This document shows, piece by piece, positions 44,444 through 56,834 of a DNA stretch of 64,000 nucleotides. Source of the stretch: Gnetum montanum (Eukaryota; Streptophyta; Gnetopsida; Gnetales; Gnetaceae); the NCBI GenBank assembly GCA_015680685.1, contig MNCI01005244.1:266714-330713 (forward strand), given 5' to 3'. A program made the position numbers and the translations under genes. How positions within the stretch are numbered: position 1 is the stretch's first letter; each line of letters starts with the position of its first letter. Under the pieces are notes generated by a model. It saw only the letters and a list, made by a program, of their open reading frames with translations. It did not search any database and was not told where the DNA came from.

Positions 44444-46509
44444 ATGGTATCTAGCTAATATGCAGTTCATGTCTATGACTTGAAAGATACCAAGGTCATA
44501 GAACAAAGGCAATCACTTAGGCATAGAGGCAAGATCTCAAATTTTATAGTTATCAATGAGGAATTCTACAACTTCCTTTGTGCTAAGATGCAAGCTAGTC
44601 TATTGATTCCATGGTTCAAATTTGATGCTAAGCATCAATTTGAAACTATATGCTAAGATGAGAAAGAATGCATTCTGTCCCCCTATGACCAAATCCTCCT
44701 CAATGACTTCTATGCAGAAATCCTTGCACAACTCATTGAGGTTGATTTTTTTACTCAAGAAATTAGCTCAAAGGTTCATTGAAGGGAGGAAGATGAGTTT
44801 GAGGCTGAACAAGAGCTAGACACCTTCATTGAAAGTATTTTCCAAATTCCAACTCCATATTTCCTACCTCATTGATGGAATAGATCTCTTACCCCAATTC
44901 CCCTCCTATCCATCCTACCATGTTTAGGTCCACTCCCATCATCACCACACACCAAACAAAACTTGTGTCTGAATCCATCTACTTATTCTTATTAGTATTC
45001 TTTGACACAAAATCTAGCTTCATTCACCCAACCACAGTGATGCCTACATCATTATCTCCCTTTGTCATGCCAACAGGACCCTCATTGGGATCCCAAGGAA
45101 CATAAACATCTCATACCCTAATTGTCCCCTTTATGTCTCAATATCCAACATAAACATCTTTCTCCTTGTTTAGCCCACCTATGACCACCATAACCTAGCC
45201 TCTCCCTTTGATAAGAAAACCCATTATGAGGCCACAAGCACCTCAACCACAACTCTGACAACTTCTTCTTCAACTGTCAACACAAGCACTATAGCCCACG
45301 AGGATGCCCGAAGGCTTGGATCAAGCTTTTCAAATGATCCAAGACCTTAATGAAGAGCTAAAAAAACTTAAATCCAACACATCTTAGATGGTCAAAGTTC
45401 TAGATTTCTACCAAGATGATTTTGTAAGCCCTACAATTCCTCAAAATACCTTGATTGCAATCTTGTCTATTCCAAAATTCATCAAATACAATGATGAAAT
45501 GGATCCCAACACACATGTAGTAACCTTCCAGTCTTAATGGCTCTTCTTGCAAGCCTAGCCTCATACAATATTATGTAATTTCCCCATTTCTCTTAATGGA
45601 AAGGCTCTAGATTGGTATCGAACCTTACCTATAGGTTCCATTTCTTTCCTTGAGGACCTGATTAGCCAATTTGTCAACTACTCTAGATACAACTTGAAGT
45701 TAGATGCCACATAGGGAAAATGGATGAAGGTGAGGTAAGGACTACTTGAACCTATCAAAGGGTTCATTCAAATATGGAACTCAACATTGAATGAGATCCT
45801 AGAGCCTCTTACTGAAACTCACCTCTTGGCCATTTACAAGGGAGTAGTAAATGACTTTATCAAGTTAAAGTTGTATTGCCTAGAGCCTTAGTCACTATGT
45901 CAAGCCTTCTCACAAAACAAGAACATTGAGGAGGAAATTGAGGCAAGCAATGATCTATCCTATGTGGCCTACAAAAACCAACATGCAAAGAGAGATAGCA
46001 ATAAAAATAGGTAGGAACATAAAACATTGGACGTAGTAGCAAAAGAGACAAAACAAGGAGAGAGGAGGGGATCACCACCACACAACACATCCTTTGACTC
46101 ATCACAACCATCCACTTCCTATGCCCCAAATCAACTAAGAAAAAACTTTATGTGGAAAGATAGGTCTCAGTACACTAGGATTCCTATGAAGCCCTATGAT
46201 CTCTTAGAAAAGTTGCTTAGAGATAATCATATACAACATAAGAAACTATCTAAAGAGGCTTGCAAGAGGAATGATCATCTTTGTGACATATCTAAAGACC
46301 CAATGATAGCTACCAAATATGATCCTAAGCTACCAAAGTACTTTAGACTAGATAGGTATTACTATTATCATCAAATGGAAAGTCATAACAATGATTTTTG
46401 CCTAGCATTAAAGGATGACCTCCAAACGATGAGAAACCACAAAGAATTGGTATTGGATGAGTCCAATATTAGAGTGCTAATAACTCCTATAATATGGCCT
46501 CATTCATGA
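44444..46509 (+). pseudogene. G gag
   Basis: ATG at 44444: MVSS-YAVHVYDLKDTKVIE, then FYNFLCAKMQASLLIPWFKF. A Pro/Thr/Ser-rich middle part is frameshifted. Core from 45471: SIPKFIKYNDEMDPNTHVVT, LNGKALDWYRTLPIGSISFL, GFIQIWNSTLNEILEPLTET, AIYKGVVNDFIKLKLYCLEP. From 45471 to 46509 the frame is continuous except for a handful of TAG/TAA stops at Gln positions. C-terminal RYYYYHQMESHNNDFC (about 46345-46400) stands where a zinc knuckle CxxHxxxGHxTxxC is expected, mostly with Cys/Gly replaced. Tat/Ogre type by layout. Confidence 0.85.
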
Positions 46510-47880
46510 AAACTAAATGATCTAATCCCCCTAGAGAATTTTTTGTCATCAAAGTGCCATCACTCTTCGAAAACACAAACCTAAAAGAACCCTTCATCAA
46601 AAGAAGCCTTTCATCATATGTGTCTTCCCTTCAGTGGCTTCAACATCACAACATAATCAATGAGTTGCTAATCCTCCAAATCCTATAGAACCATTCATCA
46701 TCTAGGTTCATCCACCTTCAACAAGTAAGATCACAATGATCCATGACCAAAGCCCAACTATTATGGCCCATAACTCAAAGGCTAGTAAGAAATTATCACC
46801 CCAATGGCAATGAAAGCAACCTATCACAAAACCAAAAAATAAGCCCACTAAAGGTAATTAATGAAGACCTACAATAGGATTAGCTACACCCATGGACAAG
46901 GGGCCAAAGGCACATGCATCAAACCCTAAGCCATCAACTCTAGGAAGGATGGAGGAGATTAGAACCACTAAGGCTAAAACATCACAAGCTAAGGGAAAGA
47001 GTTTTTGTGTAATCATGGACCAAGAAAAATAATTACTAAAATAAAAAAACATGTCACCAAACTTGTAGAACTTGGTCATGACCTCTGCTGCACATAGGGA
47101 TGCACTAGCTTAGGTATTAACCTCCATCCCTGTGAGTAGACATGTGCCCGCCAATAGAGAGTTGATTTACTCTATCATTGAGTAAGCCTTACATAGGTCA
47201 AATTGGCATCAACCCATGCTCAACTTTCATGATAGTGAAGTAAAATTTAACTCTTGAAATAGTTAAGCACTATCTACTCCTCTCCTTATCACCATATGCT
47301 TTGGAAAAAATAAGGTTCATTATGTTCATGTAGATGATGGGTAGCCAAAAATGTGATATCATATTCCATTGTTGACAAACTAGGCCTAACCAAGAACATC
47401 CAAGTGATCACTACCTCAACAATCAAGTCATTTCATGGCTCACAAGTAGTATTACAAGGTTCTATTTCCTTGGATTTTATAGCTGGAGAGTCGTAGTAAA
47501 AGAGACACTTGGTTTCAACTTGATCATAGGAAGGCCATGGTTATGAAATCTCTAGGTAGTTTCATCTCCTATATATTAGGAGATTTACTTTCCATACGAA
47601 GGTGGAGAAATTGTGATCCATGGAAACAATGTGTCAGTACCATTAATTAACTATGTCAACATTGATGGATGTTCATAGGTAGAGTTTCAAAAGGAAAGTA
47701 CCAACACTCAGATTGGGGTCACCAATCACAAACATGATAATGATGCTAGCAACATTAACTCCATGACAATGAATGACCAAAAGAACTGCATGGAAGTGGC
47801 CATGCTAAATGGTGAACATAGGTTTGTGCAAAAGAGACTTGTTGATCTATCAAAGATCAAACATACAAGTTACCAAAAAT
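46510..47880 (+). pseudogene. G gag-protease linker and retropepsin
   Basis: A low-complexity Pro/Lys-rich linker to about 47150. The protease is readable in pieces: VHYVHVDDG (about 47320-47345) at the active site, where Asp-Asp-Gly replaces Asp-Ser/Asn-Gly; VDKLGLTKNIQVITTSTIKS with FHGSQVVLQGSISLDF (about 47370-47480); LGFNLIIGRPW (about 47510-47545); EIYFPYEGGEIVIHGNN (about 47580-47630). This order is that of Tat/Ogre proteases. A linker rich in Asn/Lys continues to about 47880, after which RT would be expected but is absent. Confidence 0.75.
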
Positions 47881-50800
47881 AACCTTATAGTCTCTTTTGC
47901 TAAGGGTCATCTATTCACTTTTGTAATGTTGTATCATGTTTCACTGTTGGTTTTTTCCTTATATGCTCTTTTGAGAGCATCCCATAATTGCTAGATAACA
48001 TGTAAACTATGGCCTGCCAAGGCCTTAAACTGGCATTACGGCCCACTAAGGCCTTAAACTGGAAACACTATGGCCTGCCCAAGCCTAAAATTGGTGAAGC
48101 AATGGTCTATTAGGGTCAAAAACTAGTGACCATAGTGACCTTTTTGCCAATCTAGCTGATGACATCATATGTGAGTTAACTTATATGCCTATACCTTGGT
48201 GCATAATTATCATTATGACACATTTTCATCTACTAATTTTTGTTCATGGCCTTATTACATTTATCATTTATGTTTATATGAAGCCTATAAAACATAAAGA
48301 AATCTAAGACTAATGCATAGCTATAGTCACACTATGTGACAATAATCAAAGAATACCAAAATGTCCATGTGTCCATGGCCATGGGTACACCATGAACCAT
48401 ACAATAACTAGAACATTACATAATCATCAATAAATTCATTGTGTAGATAAAATCTAAGTCATAGGAGGAAAGGGTGGGGGGGTGGCTCATCAAGTACATC
48501 ATCACCAACTGCATCAATGCCATTGCATGAGGCCTACAAGCAACAACAAACTAGATAAACAAAGTAAACATTAGTATCCATTGTAGCTATAGTACATAAC
48601 CATTAAAACCATTTAAAAAAACATTCTACTAAAGAGCTTGTGCTTGCTGTCACACACTACCAGTGGTTGCTAAGTTGCTGGTTAGTAGTGCAACCTTGCC
48701 ACGTTGATGTGTGGTAGCATTGAAGCATAGTCTTGGGATGTTGCACTGTATACAGCCTTCCACACTTTCCATCCTTCATATACCTACATGCTTGGCCACC
48801 TACTTCCTTTTTTCCTACATGCACCTATGGTCAGTTGCCTACTCTACCTTGCATCTACATTCTAGTTATTTTTCATCTTTTTCCAATGACACTAGGCAGT
48901 ACTATCACTCATCACCACCTTATCAGCATCTAACACCATCATTGCAACCAAGCCATTGTTGGGTGCTAGTTGGTAGTGCTATCCTACAATGTTGATGTGT
49001 GGTAGGGTTGAGGCATAACTCTATGCCATCATCACCTCCTGCCAGTAGCATGTCATCTTATTCTTACCTTCACTACCCTTTTTGTGCCAAATTTTCTAGC
49101 ATGAACTTCATCTCACTAACACCATGCATCATGATACTTCATCATTTACACTATTTTCACCCACCTACCACTTGCCTACTTGTTGTACCTCTATCATTTT
49201 CTTGCCAAAGTGCACCATCTTGTGTTTGCAACTATTACTTATTGTAAGCCCTTTCACCTCAGTACCATCCTTTGGCATCATTGCTACATCCTAGACACCA
49301 CCACTCCTCTATGTCACTTGAAATCATCATCCACATTGGTTTCACACTGACCAGTGTGGACACCATAATCTAGTCCTAACCTTCCCATCCATGCTTATCC
49401 ATGATGGCTAGTGTGGAACTAGCATGGATGTTGTGATCTAACATCATATCTCAAGGCTTCCACTTACCTAGAAGCCTGTACCATGACACTCACCTCTCTG
49501 CCATACTCCTTCAATAGCATTGTGAAAAAGCCCTACTAATTGTCACCTTTGTGTAGTGGCCCCAACCCTTGGGGCTAGTGGTCTCTATGGTTGACTGTGG
49601 CACCGACTAGTAGCACCGCAAGCATGGCATGGCCAAATGACCAATCCTTTGCCACCACTACTACCATGTCATCTACTACCATTTTTTCCCTCCTTGCAAT
49701 CATTGCACACTATTATCCCTTTGTTGTAGAAAGCCTCCTCTATTCACACTAGATCCACGGTAGCCAGTGTGGATCCAACGTGCACGACATTAATCAACAT
49801 GCATCATACCTCCTAATCCATGCTCACCAACATGGCCTAGGGTGGCTGGAAGAGTGGGGAAAGGGTAAAACCAAATGCTCATGCTATAGTCAAAACCCCA
49901 CCTTGATGGTGTCATTGTATGTCATTCTTCTCTTCACCATTGTAGTATGCTCCATGCCTATCCCTGCACTATTGTTTTGCTTCATCGTTTTCCATCCTTG
50001 CCATCGCACGTACCTCTTCTCATGACCTACACTCTTCTACTCCATCTACACTAGGTCCACATTGGCTAGCATAGACCCAACTTGGATGCGAATGACCCTA
50101 AGCAACACATAGCCTTCACCACATAGCTAAAATCACTTCCTTTGCTTATTACTATGCAGTTCTCAGTGCTCACCACTATGCTACCATTGTGAGTCATGCT
50201 ACCTTTCAATCCATCCATCCTCATGGCCATTGCAACATCTTCCATCTTACTCATAGCTTGTCATTCACCATCAAAACCATTTCCCTACTATCTCTTACAC
50301 TAAATCTCTCCATAGATTGTGCCTCCTCTCTAGCTGTAATCCTAGCAATAGTGATGGTGGTCTCAGCTTGCCCTCCAATTAACACAAGGTAGCCCTAGTA
50401 GTAGCATAGGTGGAGCAACCAAAGGGAGCTACAGAGTGGAGTAACAATAATGCTAAACAGTGTTACCTAGTGATGTGGGATAGAGGTGAAAAGATGTGTG
50501 GTGTTTGGGGCAATCTCCACAGGGTCTGCATGCTAGTTTACTAGCCCTACATGGTTTTTTGTCCAATACTTGATGGTTCATAGGGCATGTGACCCTTCTA
50601 CTCTTGCCACTACCCGTATACGATTACATGGGTTGTATACTATTGGGACATTATTTTCTAATAAGCATGCATATAGATGATGTCTATTCTTCTTATGTCT
50701 AGTTTTCAAATAATAATAAATTATACAAATAAATAAATAAATATAATAGATGGGTAGCCTTGTCAGGGCCATACAAACCATTGGGGCTGTTAGAGATAGA

Positions 50801-53280
50801 ATTGTCAAGGCATAGCCTTGCTTGGTTTTATAATATCATAAATATAATAATAATAATAATAGTAACAATAATAATAAATATATACGTGCATATAAAATAA
50901 AATCTTATTAAATATTTATTAAATTTAATGACATTTTACCTTACATCGCCTAGTTTACCATATTTTACATTATTTTTACAATGTTTTTACTTAATATTAC
51001 CTATTTCATTAATTTTTACCTTGGTATTATCTTATTTTACTAAGATTTTCCTTGCTTTAACCTTGTTCATTGAAATACTTCCTAGCATGGCCCACCAAGG
51101 CCTTAAATTGGCAACATGGCCCACCATGCCTTAAATTGGAAAAATGTAATCTTATTTAACTACATTATTCCATTATTTAGCATTGGTTAGATCCTGGTTA
51201 ACTTGATTTGACATTAATTTATGTATTTTGAAATCAACATAGCCTTGTTTGACCTTATTGGACACAATTTTATGTAGTTTTGACCATCATTTGGCCCTCA
51301 TGTGATAGCATTATGCTTCATTTGATCTATGTCTCACTGTGTTAGCTTTAACTTACCCATTATTACCTTTATTGATCACATTTAACCTCTTTTTATCCTT
51401 TTATTGGTGTTAGGTGATGGGTTTTACCATTCTTGATCATCATGTGACATCATGTAACCATGGCTTGCCCAGGTCTTAAACTGGTAATCCCATGGCCCGC
51501 TAAGGCCTAAAACTAGCAATGTATAACCATAGTTGACCATGTTTAACCTTATAATGGCATTAATGACCTCCATTGATCATGATTTAACCTATTTGGCATC
51601 ATTTTAATTTGTTTAGACCCACTTTAAGCATTATGATTAATGCACTTTTACATTATTTAACAAATTTATTACATAGGTGCCACTTGATGTGCTTGTGTTG
51701 TCATGTAGGATGAGGCTAGGAGAATGGAGAAGCAAACTTTACTAGCATTAAAGCCTAAGTAAACCCCTCTTATGATGTTGTTAAACCAAACCTTAAGCCT
51801 TGAAATCATTGCACTATATAGCCATAACACCTTGAAGTAGCCTCATGACCATTAAGTTTGAAGCCAGAAACATCACAGAGGATCCCTTAGTTGAAATTCC
51901 CATCTAAGACCACAATGGTGAAGGGAAAACACATGAAACCAAATTCCTTACTAGAGCTTAAGCCTACTTATAACCTCATCAAAGCCTCTTTAGATAACAT
52001 TAAAGCCATCATATAGTCCCGATTATATCTAACACTTACATTTTTGCTTGTAGTATTGTTTATCATTGTTGATAGGTTGTAATGAATGATCAAAGCTAAT
52101 AACTTTGATGATCTATAGTAAGTGAGCTCACATGACATCTTTTGACACAACAAAAGAACATCTTTCAAAGACTTGCTAAGGCCTTGAACTAGTAATACAC
52201 GCTATCGAGGCCTTAAATTGATAACATGACTTTGTGAGGCCTTAAAATGACACCATGACCTATTGAGGCCTTAAACTGGTGCCCTGGTCTGCTATGATCT
52301 TAAACTAGTACCTTGGCTTTCCATGGCCTTAAATTGGCATGGCCTGCCATGATGTTAAACTAGCAACATTAGTGACCTAGGTAGCTTGATTTTATCATTT
52401 TATATGGCCTATATGCATTGTAATGTTATGACATGTTTTGTTAGTTTGGATTTCTTATTCTCCTGAAGTTGTGTTTGTAGGGTGAAGCCTAGAGCCATCA
52501 CATAGGTTCAACTCATTATGGTAGCAAGCCACCACATGATCTTGATGTTCAAGATTTAATAAGTTTGTCTACTATGTTAAGAGTACTTGTAGGATTGCCC
52601 TCCATATAGCACCACTCCTTGAGCCCAACCTTGTATCCTCATTGTAACCTTTCATACCTTAGAAAATAATGTTAACTTATGTTGGCCACTCATGCACTAT
52701 GGCCATGTGATACCTCTTCATCATGCTTCATCCTCAAGTCTCATTTAATGGGAAAACCATTAAGTCTATTAAGTGTAACACATCTCATTTCAATGGGAAA
52801 CCAAGTCTATGGAGTGTAATGCAACTTATTCAACAAGAAAACTATGTCAAACTGACGTTGGAAAAGAAACCCAATGAAGGTTTCACCCTACAAAAAAGGG
52901 AGGGTGGAAGCAAGTTTCCAAGGGGTTGAATGACCAGTGAAGCCTCAAAGCCTAGTTGCCAAAGTAACCTTAGAGCAAAGTGATTAGGTCCTCAAACACA
53001 TCTACCGAGTGACCAACATTTCAAAGCACATCAGTATCATGCTATAACCATGATGATAATACTTGGAACACATTGTTAGCCTTCATGAACATCTCCCTAA
53101 TGACCATTACCACCATCTCATGATAGCCTTATCCCATCATCACAAGCATTCTTCAACATGGTTTAACAGAATTGAATCAAGTGTAGAGAGGGAATGTTGG
53201 TGGTGGACCCAAAGTGATTTTTTCTATTCTTTTTCATGCTTCTTAGGTTAATCTTTTAGACACCAATAAAGAGGAGCTAA
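47881..53280 (+). other. G long non-coding 3' region
   Basis: About 5.4 kb without recognisable protein similarity. Contents: a family of about 15 GGCCTTAAACTGG units; a four-copy motif with CACACT/AGTGTG arms at 49342-50090; a pair of direct repeats of about 65 bp (48666-48730 and 48953-49018); simple repeats AATA/ATAA at 50706-50750 and 50838-50885; and a purine tract before the 3' LTR. Short open frames here are low-complexity and not shared with other elements. Confidence 0.7.
48007..52372 (+). repeat. Dispersed 28-30 bp repeat family, about 15 copies in four clusters
   Basis: Consensus about CATGGCCYRCYAAGGCCTTAAACTGGYAAC, here given split: CATGGCCYRCYAAGG then CCTTAAACTGGYAAC. Clusters: 48007-48130 (4 copies), 51086-51140 (2), 51458-51521 (2), 52170-52372 (7). 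Within clusters the units are nearly head-to-tail at 28-33 bp. The core AAGGCCTT is palindromic. Confined to the non-coding 3' part of G in this window. Confidence 0.8.
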
Positions 53281-53324
53281 TGAACACCACAAAATTTTCA
53301 TGTTATAACCTTTCTAGTTCCATT
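53281..53324 (+). repeat. 3' LTR of G, left piece
   Basis: TGAACACCACAAAATTTTCA and onward matches the first 44 bp of the 5' LTR at 42004. Element D follows immediately, and the LTR resumes at 57722. The last five bases CCATT and the first five after D, CCATC, form the target duplication of D. Confidence 0.85.
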
Positions 53325-53510
53325 TGATGAATCATGGTTTGCCAGGCCCCAATATTGGGTACATGATATTAGGTATAAAATATTGTAGCCTAGATACGAT
53401 ATTGTATACATGATATTGTGATTCCTATGCTAGCCTATAAATATAGCACTCAAGTGCACGGGGAAGAGAATGATTAATCATTAGAGTCTTGAGTCTTTTG
53501 AGGTTGAGTC
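53325..53510 (+). repeat. D 5' LTR fragment (U3 and TATA box)
   Basis: Same as 56835-57020: TGATGAATCATGGTTTGCC, GATATT/GATATC palindromic repeats, then TATAAATA at 53436-53443. Similarity stops near 53510. The rest of the LTR is missing. Confidence 0.85.
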
Positions 53511-53679
53511 TTTTCTCCTCACCTTTTTCAAAGAACTTAATTGTATAACTCCACTTCATTACACTTTTGGTACCTTAATTTCCACTTGAAATTTCCATAG
53601 ACCTTTCAAATCTACCTCAAATCCTTCATTTTGGCTATAAAAACTTGAAAAATCTTCAATTTTACTAAGTACCTTATTT

Positions 53680-53770
53680 TGGATGGGATGTGATATTGAG
53701 TACCTAGTATTGGGTTCGATGCGATATTAGGTACGCGCTATGACATCTATAAAAACTATATATATGGGGC
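53680..53770 (+). promoter_or_regulatory. Internal promoter-like module upstream of D ORF3
   Basis: TATAAAAA at 53748-53755 lies 517 bp before the ORF3 ATG. Upstream, GTGATATTGAGTACC, AGTATTGGGT and GCGATATTAGGTACG repeat the motifs of D's own LTR U3 (CCAATATTGGGTACATG, GATATTAGGTA at 53350-53375). D therefore has two TATA modules in tandem about 310 bp apart. Confidence 0.5.
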
Positions 53771-54264
53771 CCTTGTGTGCTATAGAAGTCATTTTCAAAA
53801 ATTTATGTAGGGAAGTTGTTGAAATTTTCTTTAATGATTTTTAGCACTTTGAGAGTCTAACATTCAACTATCAATCTCTGGCTCGTCAATGCTCTGATTT
53901 CCTTTCTGATCACACCTAATTAATCCTGGAGTGTTTAACTCAACTGTGGGGAAGGGGTACGATAGAATTTGCACATAACTTTTTCAAAATTTGCTATCAT
54001 CCAAAGGATATCATAGGGGTAAGCACTATTGGGAGATGTTAAAAACTCATGCCAAACTAATTTTCTTCACCCAAATCATTTAAATTATTATTGGAGTCAC
54101 CTAAGCAAATTGAGCCCAACATTAAAACTTTTAGGGGAACTTCCTTGAAAACTTTCTAACCCTGAAGTCACACTAAGAAAATAATTTAACATTTATTAAA
54201 GGTAATGATATAATTGAACTTCTTTAAATAACCTTACTAATAATTGATCTTTGTGTGATTATAG

Positions 54265-56654
54265 ATGACCCCTAAACAAGGACAACAGGGAGGGCCTTTT
54301 CAAGGTGCAGCCAAATGTCCTTCTTCCAAATACAGGGCCTAAAGTTGCTAATCTATCCACCTGCTCTAATGTAGATGCAAGAAAAGTATGGCTAGAAAGG
54401 GCATATGGAAAAGAAGAAAAAAAATATGGAGAACTAACCCTTGAGGAGAGAATTTATTTTAAAATTGGTACCTATCACATTTTCCCAATGAAGGGGTTAA
54501 ACAGGATTTCTACCTATGCAGCCAGAGGAAGTGCAATCTTGATAGGAAAGGTTGATGTCAATTTGCCTCATTTGTATTTAATAGAAATATTAAGGTGGTT
54601 TGAAAATGAAAGATAGGAAAGTTTGTACTCCCCTTTCCATGTCTAATCAGGAAGCTCTCCCAACATGCTATAATTCTAGGGTACACTAAGGATATCATTA
54701 GAAAAGCTCAAATTGCTTCATATGTCAAATTACTGATGCCACTAGTACTAAGAAAAGATGTTGGTGAGACACTGGAGCCTGAACAAGAACAGATTATTAG
54801 GCCCACTACACCTCAAAAAATAGGGCCTAATCAACTTCTAGAAATGAGGCTTAGCTAAGAACAAGAAGCAAGGCCTAGCATGCAATGCATAGGCTAGTAG
54901 GACTAGTAACCATCACCGTTACCACAAGATTACCAACCATCAATGAGCCATCTCAGGGCCATCATAGAGATGGTTAGTTGGGGAAGTAGGGATGAGGCCA
55001 ATCTCTTTAAGGTGATTGATGATGTCTTATAGCCTATCAAATCAATCGATCATACAAGGGGCAAGGTCTCAATACAAAAAAGAATAGAGGAATTGCATTG
55101 GTCACAATAGATCTCGGAAAATGCTACATCATTTCAAGTATAATTAGAAAATGGTGAAGGTGCCATAGTGGTGGTCATGCAATACTAGGATGCAGTTGGA
55201 GAAATGGAGGTGGTTACAAATCACATCAAAGAATCATTCATCATTCATCATTCCTATTATGCCACTAGTAGATTTCACAGGAGTACACGATACTCAAGTT
55301 CTAGCTGGCACCTCAATGACTCTTGCAGAACATAAGGATGCTCTGGATCACTTACTGAAAATAGGACAAGTAATGATGTCCTTGTTTGACATCCCCCAAG
55401 ATTTCATAGTGATACAATCAAACTTTATTTTCACTAAAGGGAAGCTGGTTATGGCTGAGGTTAGGGCTGAACATGTGGAAGATGAGTTGAGCAAACTTCA
55501 AGAAAAGTTTGTTACCCTACAAGCTAAACAATAGGATTTTTCCCAACTTGTTCTAGCCAATTAGCTAGAATCATTTAGGATAGAGCAGCTAAATAAATTG
55601 TTAGTGGGGAATAAAAAGGTAATAATGAAAAAGGAGAAGGCTAATTGAGATGCTTCAAAAGCATAGGCTCATACATATGCACATGCAAAAGCACTCAAGG
55701 CCTTACAAGAAGAAAATAAACTCCTTGTTGCCCAAAATCTTCGGTTGATGATAGTTGAAAAATAGAAGAATTTTCTCAAGGAAGGTTTCTAGAAAATGCA
55801 AGAACAACTAATAAGAGTCAACCAAGACATAAGTTTATTAACCAGAGAGAATAGAACCCTCTCAATGGAGGAGGTGCACACCATCTAGTAGAAGTTGGCC
55901 ATTGAAATATGCATGTGGAAAAATGAAGCTAAGCAACATGAAAAATTAAAGAAACATTTTTTTTGATCAAGTGGGGATGTATAAGGAGATCATTAAAAAA
56001 GAGATCTGTATAGCTAAGGACCACATTAACTCTTTTAGTACTCAACACACTGACTGGCAAGCCATACTAGACACTTATGCCTTCATCCACCAAGCAAAAT
56101 TAAAAAGCTAAGACCTGCAAATCTAAGATCTCATAAAATACATGGAGTTGGCAAATTTGTGGTATGCCAACTTGGCCATGTTAATAGTAGGTCACATGAG
56201 GACTAAGCTAGAAAAATGGATATTTTCCACCTATGCCAAATATGAAATAGAGTTTTCTAAACACCAGAATACATTGTAGAGATTGGAGATGGAAAACTCT
56301 GAACTAGAGGTGGTAAAAGCTATCTACCAATGCCAAAAGAATGTAGTAGAAGAATTGGCTCGATGGATTATGGATTATCAAGAGTTTAGAGACAAATACA
56401 AAGCCTATGAGGAGGAACAATGGTTGTTTGTGGCATGGTATGTCAAAGCCAATTAGATGTTTTTGCAATTGCCGTGTCCATGGGAGGTGCTGACTTTGTC
56501 AAACATTGGAACATTAGCATGAATAGTACATGATCCTTAGATAGAGAAAGAAAAAATTTAGGCACTCATTAAAAATTATCCATTTCAGAATCTTGGAGCA
56601 TAGGATAAAGGGAAAAAGCCCATGGAAGAGCCACCACCACTAGGAACCACATGA
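54265..56654 (+). pseudogene. D third ORF (ORF3), shortened
   Basis: About 797 codons. ATG at 54265 (MTPKQGQQGG) directly follows GTGTGATTATAG, a good 3' splice acceptor, as in B (MAPKQ). About 150 residues found in B (the WQIIRTNGEW to ALGLPNIG part) are missing. Then ERIYFKIGTYHIFPMKGLNR, ISTYAARGSAILIGK, LPHLYLIEILRWFENE (54440-54615). The second half is a clear coiled coil: VRAEHVEDELSKLQEKFVTL (55465-55525) and KALKALQEENKLLVAQNLRL (about 55690-55750). C-terminal LQLPCPWEVLTL and HDP (about 56465-56540) match B. It ends PPPLGTT at 56654. Few stops, mostly TAG. Confidence 0.85.
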
Positions 56655-56834
56655 GTTCTAGACAATCTTTTATTTTGTATTTGTGTCCCAATTTTGTTTT
56701 GTCTAGTCCCACACTATGGCATGAAATAATCGATAATCATTTAATAATCCCACACCTATCCACTGTATAATCAAATGAACTTGTTCCTCATTTTGTTTAA
56801 CTTGAGAACAAGGTTTTATCCAATTGTTGGGATA

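Noticed and set aside
48711-50392. Open frames rich in His, Ser, Leu and Pro in the G 3' region
   Set aside because: Overlapping frames, low complexity, no counterpart in other elements, and located among non-coding repeats.
52170-52372. Regularly spaced short repeats suggesting a CRISPR array
   Set aside because: Units are nearly head-to-tail without unique spacers, imperfect, and inside a plant retrotransposon.
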